From contig JANXTN010000228.1 in assembly GCA_025352435.1 (NCBI GenBank), positions 1-13,773 of the forward strand: a stretch of 13,773 bases of DNA, written 5' to 3'. Below the pieces are notes generated by a model. That model did no database searches and was not told the DNA's origin. It was given only the letters and a program-made list of their open reading frames with translations. Shown here one piece after another: positions 1-6,972 of this stretch (within the stretch, counting starts at the first letter, position 1; each line of letters opens with the position of its first letter). A program made the position numbers and the translations under genes. This stretch comes from Ferruginibacter sp. GTDB taxonomy: Bacteria > Bacteroidota > Bacteroidia > Chitinophagales > Chitinophagaceae.

Positions 1-2
1 AT

Positions 3-224
3 TTTACAGAGGTATGCGCAGAGGTAACTTTTGAAACAAAAAGGAATATCTTTTATGGAAAAGAGGGTACTAGATGTTTGTCATGCGATGTACAAAAAAT
101 TGTTTCTACAACGAACCAAGCTCTATTATCTGAGAATATATCACTCCTTTCTGGAGAAAAACTGCGAAGGCTGTTATTACACAAAAAGCGAATGGCTTCA
201 ATAGCCAACTTTTTTGTTGAATGA
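3..224 (+). CDS. 3' end of an unrecognised gene, cut by the window edge
   Basis: The frame starting at base 3 is open from the edge to TGA at 222-224, giving 73 codons with no stop. That is longer than expected by chance in such AT-rich DNA, and the other two forward frames close within the first 35 bases. The tail is mixed and protein-like: it has three cysteines, one at residue 5 and two in TRCLSC (residues 24-29), then a basic helix-like stretch around GEKLRRLLLHKKR, and ends in ANFFVE. I do not recognise a family. The next gene starts 42 bp downstream on the same strand, so the two could be co-transcribed. The true start and N-terminal domains are outside the window. Confidence 0.45.
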   Translation, partial: FTEVCAEVTFETKRNIFYGKEGTRCLSCDVQKIVSTTNQALLSENISLLSGEKLRRLLLHKKRMASIANFFVE

Positions 225-266
225 AATAGTCCCTAAAATTGTTACTTTTATTCAGCCAGCAAAAAT

Positions 267-749
267 GTGTATATGATAAACAGAATGGACAGATTTCTTG
301 AACAGACGATGGCATATTACCTAGACTTACACAACAAGCATGAGTTGATAGACGGAAATGAGTTGGACAGGTTCACTGTGTTTATAGACATGGATGATGG
401 TTATTTGGCTTATCAGGTCTATGTTATCGATGAAACAAGAGAAACAGTCATCTTAGATTTTGAACCTGATAAGGAGCGATTTATAGTTTTTTATGAGGCA
501 TACTTACAGGTAGAAGCGACAAGAAAAATGGCTAATAAGAGTATAACATTTTATGAGGTTATAATGGAAATGGAAAGCAGCTTTTTAAAATATGCTATTG
601 CAGGAGGGTATAGGGAAGAAATTCAGTTTAGCCTTTTCTATGTGCCATTCTTTATTGATTCTTCCGAACCTCTGGTAAAGAAGGAAAATCCTTATTCAAT
701 ACCTTACGAGTTGCTCCTATTTACAAACGATATAACATTTAAAAATTGA
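267..749 (+). CDS. Hypothetical acidic protein, 160 residues
   Basis: I do not recognise this protein. It has no signal peptide, membrane segment or cysteine, is rich in Asp/Glu and aromatic residues, and looks like a soluble single-domain cytoplasmic protein. An acidic N-terminal half (around FIDMDDGYLAY, residues 39-49, and LDFEPDKERF) is followed by a segment that reads as helix, then a hydrophobic C-terminal part (FSLFYVPFFID). The first in-frame start is GTG at 267; ATG at 273 and 285 are equally possible, and no Shine-Dalgarno site decides between them. It lies between the truncated upstream gene and the tRNA fragment, so it is probably island cargo. A small acidic protein there could be an immunity, antitoxin or inhibitor protein, but nothing in the sequence proves this. 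Confidence 0.7.
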   Translation: MYMINRMDRFLEQTMAYYLDLHNKHELIDGNELDRFTVFIDMDDGYLAYQVYVIDETRETVILDFEPDKERFIVFYEAYLQVEATRKMANKSITFYEVIMEMESSFLKYAIAGGYREEIQFSLFYVPFFIDSSEPLVKKENPYSIPYELLLFTNDITFKN

Positions 750-775
750 ATATTGCTGGTAATAACCTGCAATAT
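750..775 (+). terminator. Hairpin directly after the hypothetical gene's stop codon
   Basis: The inverted repeat ATATTGC (750-756) / GCAATAT (769-775), with inner pairs GGT/ACC and a 3-base loop, begins at the base after the TGA of the hypothetical gene. No T-run follows, so it is at best a weak intrinsic terminator or an mRNA 3'-end stabiliser. Its exact placement after the stop makes a chance palindrome less likely. Confidence 0.3.
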
Positions 776-865
776 CAAATAAACAGAACACCCATATAGA
801 CACCCAAATGCAAAAAAGAATATTTAATGAAAATGGAAAATGTTCAAAAAGGTTGTAAACAAATG

Positions 866-922
866 GGTTATCGCGCCTGGTTTGGGACCAGGAGGTCGCA
901 AGTTCGAATCTTGCCATCCCGA
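866..922 (+). pseudogene. Truncated tRNA-Pro(TGG), 3' part only; probable attachment-site scar
   Basis: The sequence reads as a tRNA from the end of the D-loop onward. It has GGTTA plus the D-stem 3' strand TCGC (871-874), anticodon stem CCTGG/CCAGG (876-880, 888-892) around loop TTTGGGA with anticodon TGG at 883-885, T-stem GCAAG/CTTGC (898-902, 910-914) around TTCGAAT, acceptor 3' strand CATCCCG (915-921) and discriminator A922. The 5' acceptor strand (CGGGATG expected) and the D-stem 5' strand (GCGA expected) are absent upstream, so no functional tRNA can form. Loss of exactly the 5' part is typical of an att site left by an integrase that targets a tRNA 3' end. An intact tRNA-Pro(TGG) should lie at the other end of the element. 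Confidence 0.8.
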
Positions 923-929
923 CGGATCA

Positions 930-959
930 CCCTGAATCAGTTTTCAGCGGGGGTTTTTT
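930..959 (+). terminator. Intrinsic terminator, probably the original tRNA-Pro terminator
   Basis: The stem CCCTGAA (930-936) pairs with TTCAGCGGG (943-951) with a small bulge, followed by six T (954-959). It starts eight bases after the tRNA fragment, the place of a tRNA terminator, so the fragment probably sits in its original downstream context. Confidence 0.55.
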
Positions 960-987
960 ATTTTAAGCTATATTTTGAAATGAATTC

Positions 988-1035
988 CGTCACCCTCTTG
1001 AGCACCCATTTTTCAAAAAGCGTCACCCATTTTTC
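988..1035. repeat. Short CACCC-type direct repeats, possible IS-end relic
   Basis: CACCCATTTTTC occurs at 1003-1014 and again at 1024-1035, a period of 21 bp or two helical turns. CGTCACCC occurs at 988-995 and 1021-1028. Repeated motifs of about 20 bp are typical of IS21-family ends, where the transposase binds several sites, but no transposase gene is in the window and no matching second end was seen. The region from 1036 to 1187 holds nothing else I can identify. Confidence 0.35.
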
Positions 1036-1187
1036 TTCTTTATTTCGTAGTAATTGAAATATTTTTGTCGTTAAAAATAACTTGTCTTAAAGAATAAAGC
1101 CCATTCAGTTAATTTTAAAAAAATTTGCTTAGAAAAATTCTAATATAAATTGGTATATATGTTTGAAAGAATCATAAGATTCAACAT

Positions 1188-1220
1188 AAAAAAAGGTTTT
1201 ATCGGTGAGATAAAACCTTT
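1188..1220 (-). terminator. Strong intrinsic terminator of the lipoprotein gene
   Basis: A perfect 12-bp inverted repeat, AAAGGTTTTATC (1192-1203) / GATAAAACCTTT (1209-1220), surrounds the loop GGTGA. Read on the minus strand it runs into seven T (complement of the A-run 1188-1194, of which three pair in the stem). It begins 19 bp after the lipoprotein stop codon and closes the long minus-strand gene series. Confidence 0.85.
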
Positions 1221-1239
1221 ATACTTCAATTCAATAAAC

Positions 1240-2436
1240 TTATGGATAAATAGTTACACTAAATACACCGTTGGTAACTGTTTTGAAACCTGGTCCCATT
1301 CCACCGTTCTCTAAAAGTCTACCGCTAAAAGTACCTATTACTCTGGTGGAAGTGATACTACTTATGGTAACGCTAAAACCCGGATTTTGTTGAGCTGGAG
1401 GAATATTGGTATCTGATTTAGCAATATAACTTCCCATTAAATTTGCGTAAGATGCACCTACAAAAGCTGCAGGAAACTGATTCACTGTAAAAGTTCCGGT
1501 GGTCAAAGATGTGCCGGATTTTGCCACAGCTAATCCAAATTTCTCATCCCCTGCAGCATTACTTTCTCCTTTTATACCAATACCTGCATAGCCTGGGAGA
1601 GTAGTGGTATCTAATCTTGCTGAATCCCTTATTTTAAATGATGTCAATATCCCATCAATATTTGCCACAATAGAATCGGTAGATACCATTGCGGAACTAC
1701 CATAAGACTGGACGAAAGTACAGGTTGAGGTTGTGCCACTACCTGATAAAGTATAAGTAAAATTGCCTCCTGCAGTTGGAGTGCCGGATGCACTTAAGGT
1801 TACAGACTGAAGATTAGTGGAAGCAAGTAAAATGCCACTACCTGAAAACGTTACACCATTAGAAGTTGTGGTAGTGATTGAATAAGAACCACCGTTGGGT
1901 GATGTTACATTTATTTTAACTGAACTGCCTGCAGTTGAAGTTCCTGCTTGGTAAGTACCGGAAAAAGTTGGATTCGTAGGGCATTCAAAAGTAAATATAT
2001 TAGAACCTCCTCCACCACCTCCACCACCGCCAGTTACTGTTACATTGAACTGACACACACTTGTATCAAACTTCACAGTAAACATATCAGCACCTGCTGC
2101 AATCGGTTTACCAGAACCAATTAAACGTACCGTATTTAAGCCTTGCACAGCAAAATATCCGGCACCACTAAAAGAATAGCCATTTAGTGAATCTGTTCTG
2201 ATAGAATATGTTCCAGGCTCTGATACGTTCACCTGTATATCAACAAAGTTCACTGTGGGTTTTAATAAAGTATCTGTATTATAGGTGCCATTTACATTTA
2301 CAGGCAAACATTCTCCTGACGCATCTTTCTTTAGAGTTCCTTTACCAAGCCCGGCTTCGTAGCTTAATTCTTTCTGACAGGAAGCGATAAAAATTGCGAA
2401 ACCAAATAATAAAACGCAAAAACGAGAATATTTCAT
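1240..2436 (-). CDS. Surface lipoprotein with two tandem repeats and a Gly9 linker
   Basis: Predicted outer-membrane or periplasmic lipoprotein of 398 residues. The start is ATG at 2436: the frame stays open upstream to 2547, but those 37 residues are charged, whereas from 2436 it reads MKYSRFCVLLFGFAIFIASC, a signal peptide with lipobox IASC and acylated Cys20. Residues about 43-128 and 152-239 are two related modules, each framed by a cysteine at both ends and sharing GTY, a G-S-Y-S-I or G-T-Y-S-I strand, FSG-G and SG-P-AG motifs. Nine glycines (136-144) join them. The C-terminal part (about 246-398) is a separate beta-rich domain resembling those of other Bacteroidota lipoproteins. Function is unknown; ligand binding or adhesion is an inference. 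The 235 bp upstream hold no TAnnTTTG box that I can see. Confidence 0.8.
   Translation of the reverse strand: MKYSRFCVLLFGFAIFIASCQKELSYEAGLGKGTLKKDASGECLPVNVNGTYNTDTLLKPTVNFVDIQVNVSEPGTYSIRTDSLNGYSFSGAGYFAVQGLNTVRLIGSGKPIAAGADMFTVKFDTSVCQFNVTVTGGGGGGGGGSNIFTFECPTNPTFSGTYQAGTSTAGSSVKINVTSPNGGSYSITTTTSNGVTFSGSGILLASTNLQSVTLSASGTPTAGGNFTYTLSGSGTTSTCTFVQSYGSSAMVSTDSIVANIDGILTSFKIRDSARLDTTTLPGYAGIGIKGESNAAGDEKFGLAVAKSGTSLTTGTFTVNQFPAAFVGASYANLMGSYIAKSDTNIPPAQQNPGFSVTISSITSTRVIGTFSGRLLENGGMGPGFKTVTNGVFSVTIYP
1720..2310 (-). repeat. Two tandem protein modules inside the lipoprotein gene
   Basis: Codons at 2053-2310 and 1720-1983 encode two diverged copies of an 85-87 residue module that begins and ends with Cys. 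The spacer includes nine Gly codons at 2005-2031 built from mixed GGT/GGA/GGC triplets, so length changes there would normally keep frame. Confidence 0.65.
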
Positions 2437-2671
2437 AGTAGAAGTTTTGTAAAACAGGTTTTTTGATTGCTTACTTATATAAAAATGCACATTGTACCAT
2501 AGACTCTTGATCCGTTGTTTACGTTGCCTTACTTGCTCACTAGGCATTTAGAGTTACTAAAATAATTAAACTAATTGTAAGACTAACGAAAGGATAGATG
2601 AGGAAAGTATAATTTTTTGTAAAAAAATAAAAGAACAAATCAGAAAATTAGATTTATTCAAGAATTGGTAT

Positions 2672-3370
2672 TTATGATATTTGCGATTGATCGTCGGTTA
2701 ACGATGTTGTTTCTACAGTCAGATCTTCCCGTACCAACTGCCTTTCTTTAAACAAAATTCTCTGAAATAAAAATATAGTGATTACTCCTGTGCTTATAGC
2801 GGCATCAGCAATATTAAATATTGGTCTAAAAAATTCAAAAGATTCTCCTCCCCAAATAGGAAACCAATTCGGAAAAGTCCCTCTTATAATTGGGAAATAG
2901 AGCATATCTACCACATTACCATGTAAAAACCCTGCATATCCCTTATTTGCAAAAACTGCAAGCCCACTATAATTAACGTAATCATTTATCTCGTTATTAA
3001 AGGTCATGCCTTTATCGAAAATAAGTCCATAAAAACAACTATCTATCAAATTACCCAATGCTCCCGCATATATTAAAGATGCACAAATAATAAATCCTTT
3101 ACTGTAACCTTTTTTAATTATGCTTCCTAAATACCAGGTTCCAAATATTACAGCTCCCAGTCTAAAAACTGTTAATGCCATTTTCCCCCAGTTACCGCCA
3201 AACTTCCAACCATACGCCATACCCGGGTTTTCAACAAAGTATAAATTAAACCAGTTTCCGGCAACCACTTTAGATGTATTGAGAGGAAAAGCCGTTTTTA
3301 CGTAAATCTTTAAAGCCTGGTCTGCAATAAGTACAAGCAGAACGATAATAACTATGTGAATCTTTTTCAT
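2672..3370 (-). CDS. lspA: Signal peptidase II (prolipoprotein signal peptidase)
   Basis: Inner-membrane aspartic protease that removes the signal peptide from diacylglyceryl prolipoproteins. The chosen ATG at 3370 (MKKIHIV, 232 residues) puts a hydrophobic helix at residues 5-17; an in-frame TTG at 3382 is less likely because it overlaps a possible promoter box. Family signatures are ADQ at 16-18 in helix 1, ENPGMAYG near 47-54, GNLID with Asp110, GNVVDM with Asp155, and FNIADA with Asp189. By comparison with E. coli LspA, Asp155 and Asp189 are the catalytic pair. About 40 residues separate GNLID from the first catalytic Asp, against about nine in E. coli; such insertions are usual in Bacteroidota, so the protein is longer than the 160-170 residue norm. 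It lies 86 bp after murF-alr on the same strand. Confidence 0.93.
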   Translation of the reverse strand: MKKIHIVIIVLLVLIADQALKIYVKTAFPLNTSKVVAGNWFNLYFVENPGMAYGWKFGGNWGKMALTVFRLGAVIFGTWYLGSIIKKGYSKGFIICASLIYAGALGNLIDSCFYGLIFDKGMTFNNEINDYVNYSGLAVFANKGYAGFLHGNVVDMLYFPIIRGTFPNWFPIWGGESFEFFRPIFNIADAAISTGVITIFLFQRILFKERQLVREDLTVETTSLTDDQSQIS

Positions 3371-3379
3371 ATAACGTGG

Positions 3380-3387
3380 CAAATATA
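3380..3387 (-). promoter_or_regulatory. Possible -7 box (TATATTTG) before lspA
   Basis: On the minus strand the sequence matches the Bacteroidota -7 consensus TAnnTTTG. It would give a leader of only a few bases before the ATG at 3370, and I see no clear -33 TTG at the right distance. The match may therefore be chance, and lspA may instead be read from the upstream operon. Confidence 0.3.
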
Positions 3388-3456
3388 GATATTACGGCTT
3401 AAGGTTTGAGTGGTGATTGTAATTGTAAATAATTAGCGATCTTCTTTTTTCAGGTT

Positions 3457-5946
3457 TTATTCTTCAAAATAAACCCTTTTTACCCTTTGGGATATATTGG
3501 TAAGTATTTCGTAAGAAATAGTTTGTGCCCATGTAGCAATGGTTGAAACATTGGGTTCTTCTCCAAACACAATCACTTCATCTCCATCAAAAACTTCCAT
3601 GCCTGTAATGTCAAGCATTGTCATATCCATACAAATATTCCCTATTACCGCAGCACTGTTCCCATTTACCAGCATCTTGCCTTTGCCATTACTAAGCAAG
3701 CGTGGATATCCGTCTGCGTAACCAATTCTTACCGTTGCAATTTTAAGATCCTTCTCTGCAAACGCCGCCCTGTTGTAGCCAATACTTTCTCCTTTTTTTA
3801 CATGCTTAATTTGAGCTACAGTCGTCTTTAAAGTAGTCACGTTTTGTAACTGATGCTGAACCGCCCTGTTACTATCCACACCATACAATCCAATGCCTAA
3901 TCTAACCATGTTCATCTGCAAATTTGGATGACGGTAAATAGCAGATGAATTTGCAATATGCCTTATGACTTTATAACCTATTTTTTCTTCAATACTATCC
4001 GCAGCTTTTGTAAATATGTTAGTTTGTTCATTTGTAAAATCATCGTGTAGCGCAGAGCCACTTGCTGCCAAGTGAGAGAAAACAGAAATTACTTTTACAC
4101 AGTTCTGTTTATTTAAACTACTGCACAATTCTGCCACATCATTGTCCTCAAACCCCAGCCTGTGCATTCCGGTATCTATTTTTATATGAGCCGGGTATTG
4201 CATTATATTTTTCGCTTGCAAAAAACTAATAAATGCATTTAATATATTGAATGAATACAACTCAGGTTCAAGACCATGTTTTACGATATTTTCAAAACCT
4301 GCTACTTCTGCATTCAATACCATTACAGGAAGTTTAATGCCTGCGGTTTTTAATTCTACACCTTCATCTGCATACGCAACTGCGAGATAATCTACGCCTG
4401 CATGTTGTAATACATTTGCAATCTCGTAACTGCCACTGCCATAGCTAAAAGCCTTTACCATAGCCATCATTTTCACACCGGGCTGTAATAATTTTTTATA
4501 CACTGCAAGGTTATGGCGGAGCGCATTCAGGTTTATTTCTAATTGTGTTTCATGAAACTTCTGTTCGAGTAACCTGCTTATTTTCTCAAACTGAAAAATC
4601 CTTGCACCCTTTAGTAAAATGACTTCCTGCTGAAAAATATGGCTGGGCAAATTGTGTAAAAAACTTTCGGTATCAGGATAAAAAAAAGTCTCTTTTAACG
4701 AAGCAAATAAGTTTGCATTTTGTGTGATGGCTTGCCCAATACCTATGAGACGATGAACATTATTTTGCGACAGCAATTGCGCAACTTTACTATAAAGAGC
4801 CGGGGCAGATTCTCCACTCTGCAAAATATCACTCAAAATAACTGTCTTCTTTTCCTGCTGGTTTTGTTGGTTTAAAAAATCAAGCGATACGGCTAGCGAC
4901 TGCACATCTGCACTGTAACTATCATTAATAATGGAGCAGTTATTTTTTCCCTGCTTTAGCTCTAAACGCATCTCTACCCGGCGCAAAGCCTGCATTCTTT
5001 TTATAACTTCCGCTACTCGAATATGCAAAACCAACAATACTGCACAACAGGTTATGGAATTGCTTATAGAAGCTTTATCTGTAAATGGAATAGCAAAGGA
5101 AAATGCCTCTCCCCTATATTCACAATTTATTACTGTAGTATTTTTTTGCCTCGTGGTTTGCTTTATTTGTAAATCTCCAGTAGCTTTTTTACTCCAGCAA
5201 AATAATTGTAATGCAGGGTTTTGGCTTTTAACAAACAGTTTTACTTCGTCAAACAACACTTCATCATCACTACAAAAAATGAGAAGTTTTGTATTTGTAA
5301 ATAGTAAAAGCTTTTCCTGTATTTTTTGTTGAAGTGATTTAAATCCTTCAGCATGGGCTTCTCCGATAAATGTTACAATACCTATTTGAGGATCTATAAT
5401 TTTTTGAAGTAGTTCCATTTCACCCGGCTGCGAAATACCCGATTCAAAGATTCCGAGGGTATGATCTTCATTCATTCTCCACACACTAAGCGGAACGCCA
5501 GTTTGTGAGTTATAGCTTTTTGGATTCCGTACAATATTAAAATTCTCGGTCAATAATTGTGTCAGCCATTCTTTTACAATAGTTTTCCCGTTGCTGCCGG
5601 TAATACCAATTACCGGATAATTAAATCGATGCCTGTGCACTGTTACAAGCGTTTGCAATGCAGCTAATACATCCTGCACTTTTAAAAAATTTGCAGTGGT
5701 ATAGCCTTCCTCTTTGTTTACTAAAAAACTCGCTTCTACCACAAAATTTCTTACACCTTTATCGTACAAGTTTCTTATGAAAGAAGTGCCATTTCTACCA
5801 ATTCCGTTCAGTGCAAAAAACAAAGAAGTAGTTGGAAAAAGAAGTTTGCGACTATCTGTCAGCAGGTTTTCAATAACAACATCATTTCCCACCAGAGAAA
5901 GATCAGCATGCAGTAACTGAGCAATGTCAGAAATTTTATAACTCAC
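3457..5946 (-). CDS. murF-alr: Bifunctional MurF ligase / alanine racemase fusion
   Basis: A cytoplasmic peptidoglycan-precursor enzyme of 829 residues with two domains. Residues about 1-455 are MurF, which adds D-Ala-D-Ala to UDP-MurNAc-tripeptide: a Mur N-terminal domain, the ATP P-loop GSNGKT at 117-122, and NDSYSAD at 341-347 where separate MurF proteins have a DxYNANP-type motif. Residues about 465-829 are a PLP alanine racemase making D-Ala from L-Ala: VKAFSYG with the PLP Lys498, SHLAASG near 624, GYNRA with catalytic Tyr724, and IGYADGYPR at 741-749. Both domains look complete. This fusion is known in Bacteroidota and couples D-Ala supply to its use, with a separate Ddl needed in between. 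The start is GTG at 5946, 18 bp after terC, so translation is probably coupled to that operon. Confidence 0.95.
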   Translation of the reverse strand: MSYKISDIAQLLHADLSLVGNDVVIENLLTDSRKLLFPTTSLFFALNGIGRNGTSFIRNLYDKGVRNFVVEASFLVNKEEGYTTANFLKVQDVLAALQTLVTVHRHRFNYPVIGITGSNGKTIVKEWLTQLLTENFNIVRNPKSYNSQTGVPLSVWRMNEDHTLGIFESGISQPGEMELLQKIIDPQIGIVTFIGEAHAEGFKSLQQKIQEKLLLFTNTKLLIFCSDDEVLFDEVKLFVKSQNPALQLFCWSKKATGDLQIKQTTRQKNTTVINCEYRGEAFSFAIPFTDKASISNSITCCAVLLVLHIRVAEVIKRMQALRRVEMRLELKQGKNNCSIINDSYSADVQSLAVSLDFLNQQNQQEKKTVILSDILQSGESAPALYSKVAQLLSQNNVHRLIGIGQAITQNANLFASLKETFFYPDTESFLHNLPSHIFQQEVILLKGARIFQFEKISRLLEQKFHETQLEINLNALRHNLAVYKKLLQPGVKMMAMVKAFSYGSGSYEIANVLQHAGVDYLAVAYADEGVELKTAGIKLPVMVLNAEVAGFENIVKHGLEPELYSFNILNAFISFLQAKNIMQYPAHIKIDTGMHRLGFEDNDVAELCSSLNKQNCVKVISVFSHLAASGSALHDDFTNEQTNIFTKAADSIEEKIGYKVIRHIANSSAIYRHPNLQMNMVRLGIGLYGVDSNRAVQHQLQNVTTLKTTVAQIKHVKKGESIGYNRAAFAEKDLKIATVRIGYADGYPRLLSNGKGKMLVNGNSAAVIGNICMDMTMLDITGMEVFDGDEVIVFGEEPNVSTIATWAQTISYEILTNISQRVKRVYFEE

Positions 5947-5964
5947 TTTTGGGTTTTAAAATTA

Positions 5965-6969
5965 TTATTTGATAGATTCTTCTTGCGCTATAAAATCTTC
6001 AGGTGAGCCTTCTTTCTGATGGTAAATAGAATAAACAATACTACCAAAAATACAAACTACAATCACTGCCAGCGAGGCCCATTCAGGCAGGCGTAAATAT
6101 TTTTCATTTACTCCAATATAGCCAAGCATAGGTAACAACATTTTCACACCAATAAATAATAATACTAAAGCAATCCCTTCCTGCAAATAATCAAATTTAC
6201 TGGCTGCACCACGAAGTAAAAAAAACAGACTTCTTAATCCTAACACAGCAAAGATATTGGAAGAATAAATCAGCATTTTCTTAGAGGGATCCGGTATTAC
6301 AGAAAATACTGCGGGGATAGAATCTACCGCAAAAACAATATCAATTAAACCCAGCATTACTACCACCATGGTCAATGTAGTAAAGAAGGTTTTCCCATCT
6401 TTTTTAATTATAAAATGTCCGTTGGGTTCTTCATTGGTAGTGCGTATTAATTTTACAAGTAGTTTATAAGCCCAATTAGTTTCAGGGTTAAAATCATCAT
6501 CCTCATTACTGGAAAACATTTTTATACCTGTAAAAATTAAAAAGATTCCAAAAAAATACATCACCCAGCTAAAGCCTGCTACCAATTGGCTTCCCAAGGC
6601 AATAAAAATTATTCTGAACACAATTGCCATTAAAATACCTAACAACAAGACCCTGGAATAATTGACCTCCTTTACCTTAAAAAAGGAAAATATAATAATG
6701 AATACAAAAATATTATCTATGGAAAGAGACCACTCTAAAAGATAGGCGGAGATATACGATATTGCGTCTTTTTTTGCACTGCCGCCATCATTTTCCCACC
6801 ATATAAATGCACAAAATGCAAATGACAAAGCCACCCAAAATACGGTTTGTACCAAGGCTGTTTTAAGTGTGATCTTTTGGTTCTTTTTACTAAGTAAACC
6901 GAGGTCAAAAATTAACGCCAATATTATTACCCCACCAAATACCAGATATATTAACTCTTGCTTATCCAT
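5965..6969 (-). CDS. TerC/Alx-family integral membrane metal transporter
   Basis: Inner-membrane protein of 334 residues with about eight or nine hydrophobic segments. Family signatures are EWSLSIDNIFVF at 79-90, DIVFAVDSIPAVF at 210-222 and SSNIFAVLGLRSLFFLL at 236-252. The acidic residues in the first two lie within membrane segments and are thought to bind the metal. Characterised members such as Alx and MntY/TerC homologues export Mn2+ or help load metal onto exported proteins; the tellurite link of the name is historical. A charged loop (about 153-195, including NEDDDF) separates the two halves. The ATG at 6969 is three bases from the gldG stop and the stop is 18 bp from murF-alr, which indicates one operon. 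The exact substrate cannot be read from sequence. Confidence 0.9.
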   Translation of the reverse strand: MDKQELIYLVFGGVIILALIFDLGLLSKKNQKITLKTALVQTVFWVALSFAFCAFIWWENDGGSAKKDAISYISAYLLEWSLSIDNIFVFIIIFSFFKVKEVNYSRVLLLGILMAIVFRIIFIALGSQLVAGFSWVMYFFGIFLIFTGIKMFSSNEDDDFNPETNWAYKLLVKLIRTTNEEPNGHFIIKKDGKTFFTTLTMVVVMLGLIDIVFAVDSIPAVFSVIPDPSKKMLIYSSNIFAVLGLRSLFFLLRGAASKFDYLQEGIALVLLFIGVKMLLPMLGYIGVNEKYLRLPEWASLAVIVVCIFGSIVYSIYHQKEGSPEDFIAQEESIK

Positions 6970-6972
6970 TAA

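Larger units (their letters stand above)
1..922. mobile_element. Probable end of an integrated genomic island (inferred)
   Basis: The region contains two protein genes I do not recognise and ends at a tRNA-Pro fragment that keeps only the D-loop-to-acceptor part. Islands and phages using tyrosine recombinases often insert into tRNA 3' ends: the element restores the target tRNA at one junction and leaves the displaced 3' end at the other. The fragment here is followed by a plausible tRNA terminator and then by chromosomal-type genes, which fits a distal junction with the element to the left. No integrase is visible, so the assignment rests on the tRNA fragment and on the change from unknown to core genes. 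An old tRNA duplication or deletion is the main alternative. Confidence 0.45.

Noticed and set aside
717..917. Minus-strand frame beginning MARFELATSWSQTRRD
   Set aside because: It is the antisense translation of the tRNA-Pro fragment, a well-known source of false protein annotations.
827..1057. Plus-strand frame of 76 codons over the tRNA fragment
   Set aside because: It runs through the tRNA fragment, its terminator and the CACCC repeats; the reading GTRRSQVRILPSRR is tRNA-derived.
2437..2547. N-terminal extension of the lipoprotein by 37 residues
   Set aside because: The extension is basic and would bury the signal peptide; the ATG at 2436 gives a standard lipoprotein signal with a Cys at position 20.
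4931..5332. Plus-strand frame of 133 codons inside murF-alr
   Set aside because: It lies wholly within a well-supported enzyme gene on the other strand and its translation shows no family features.
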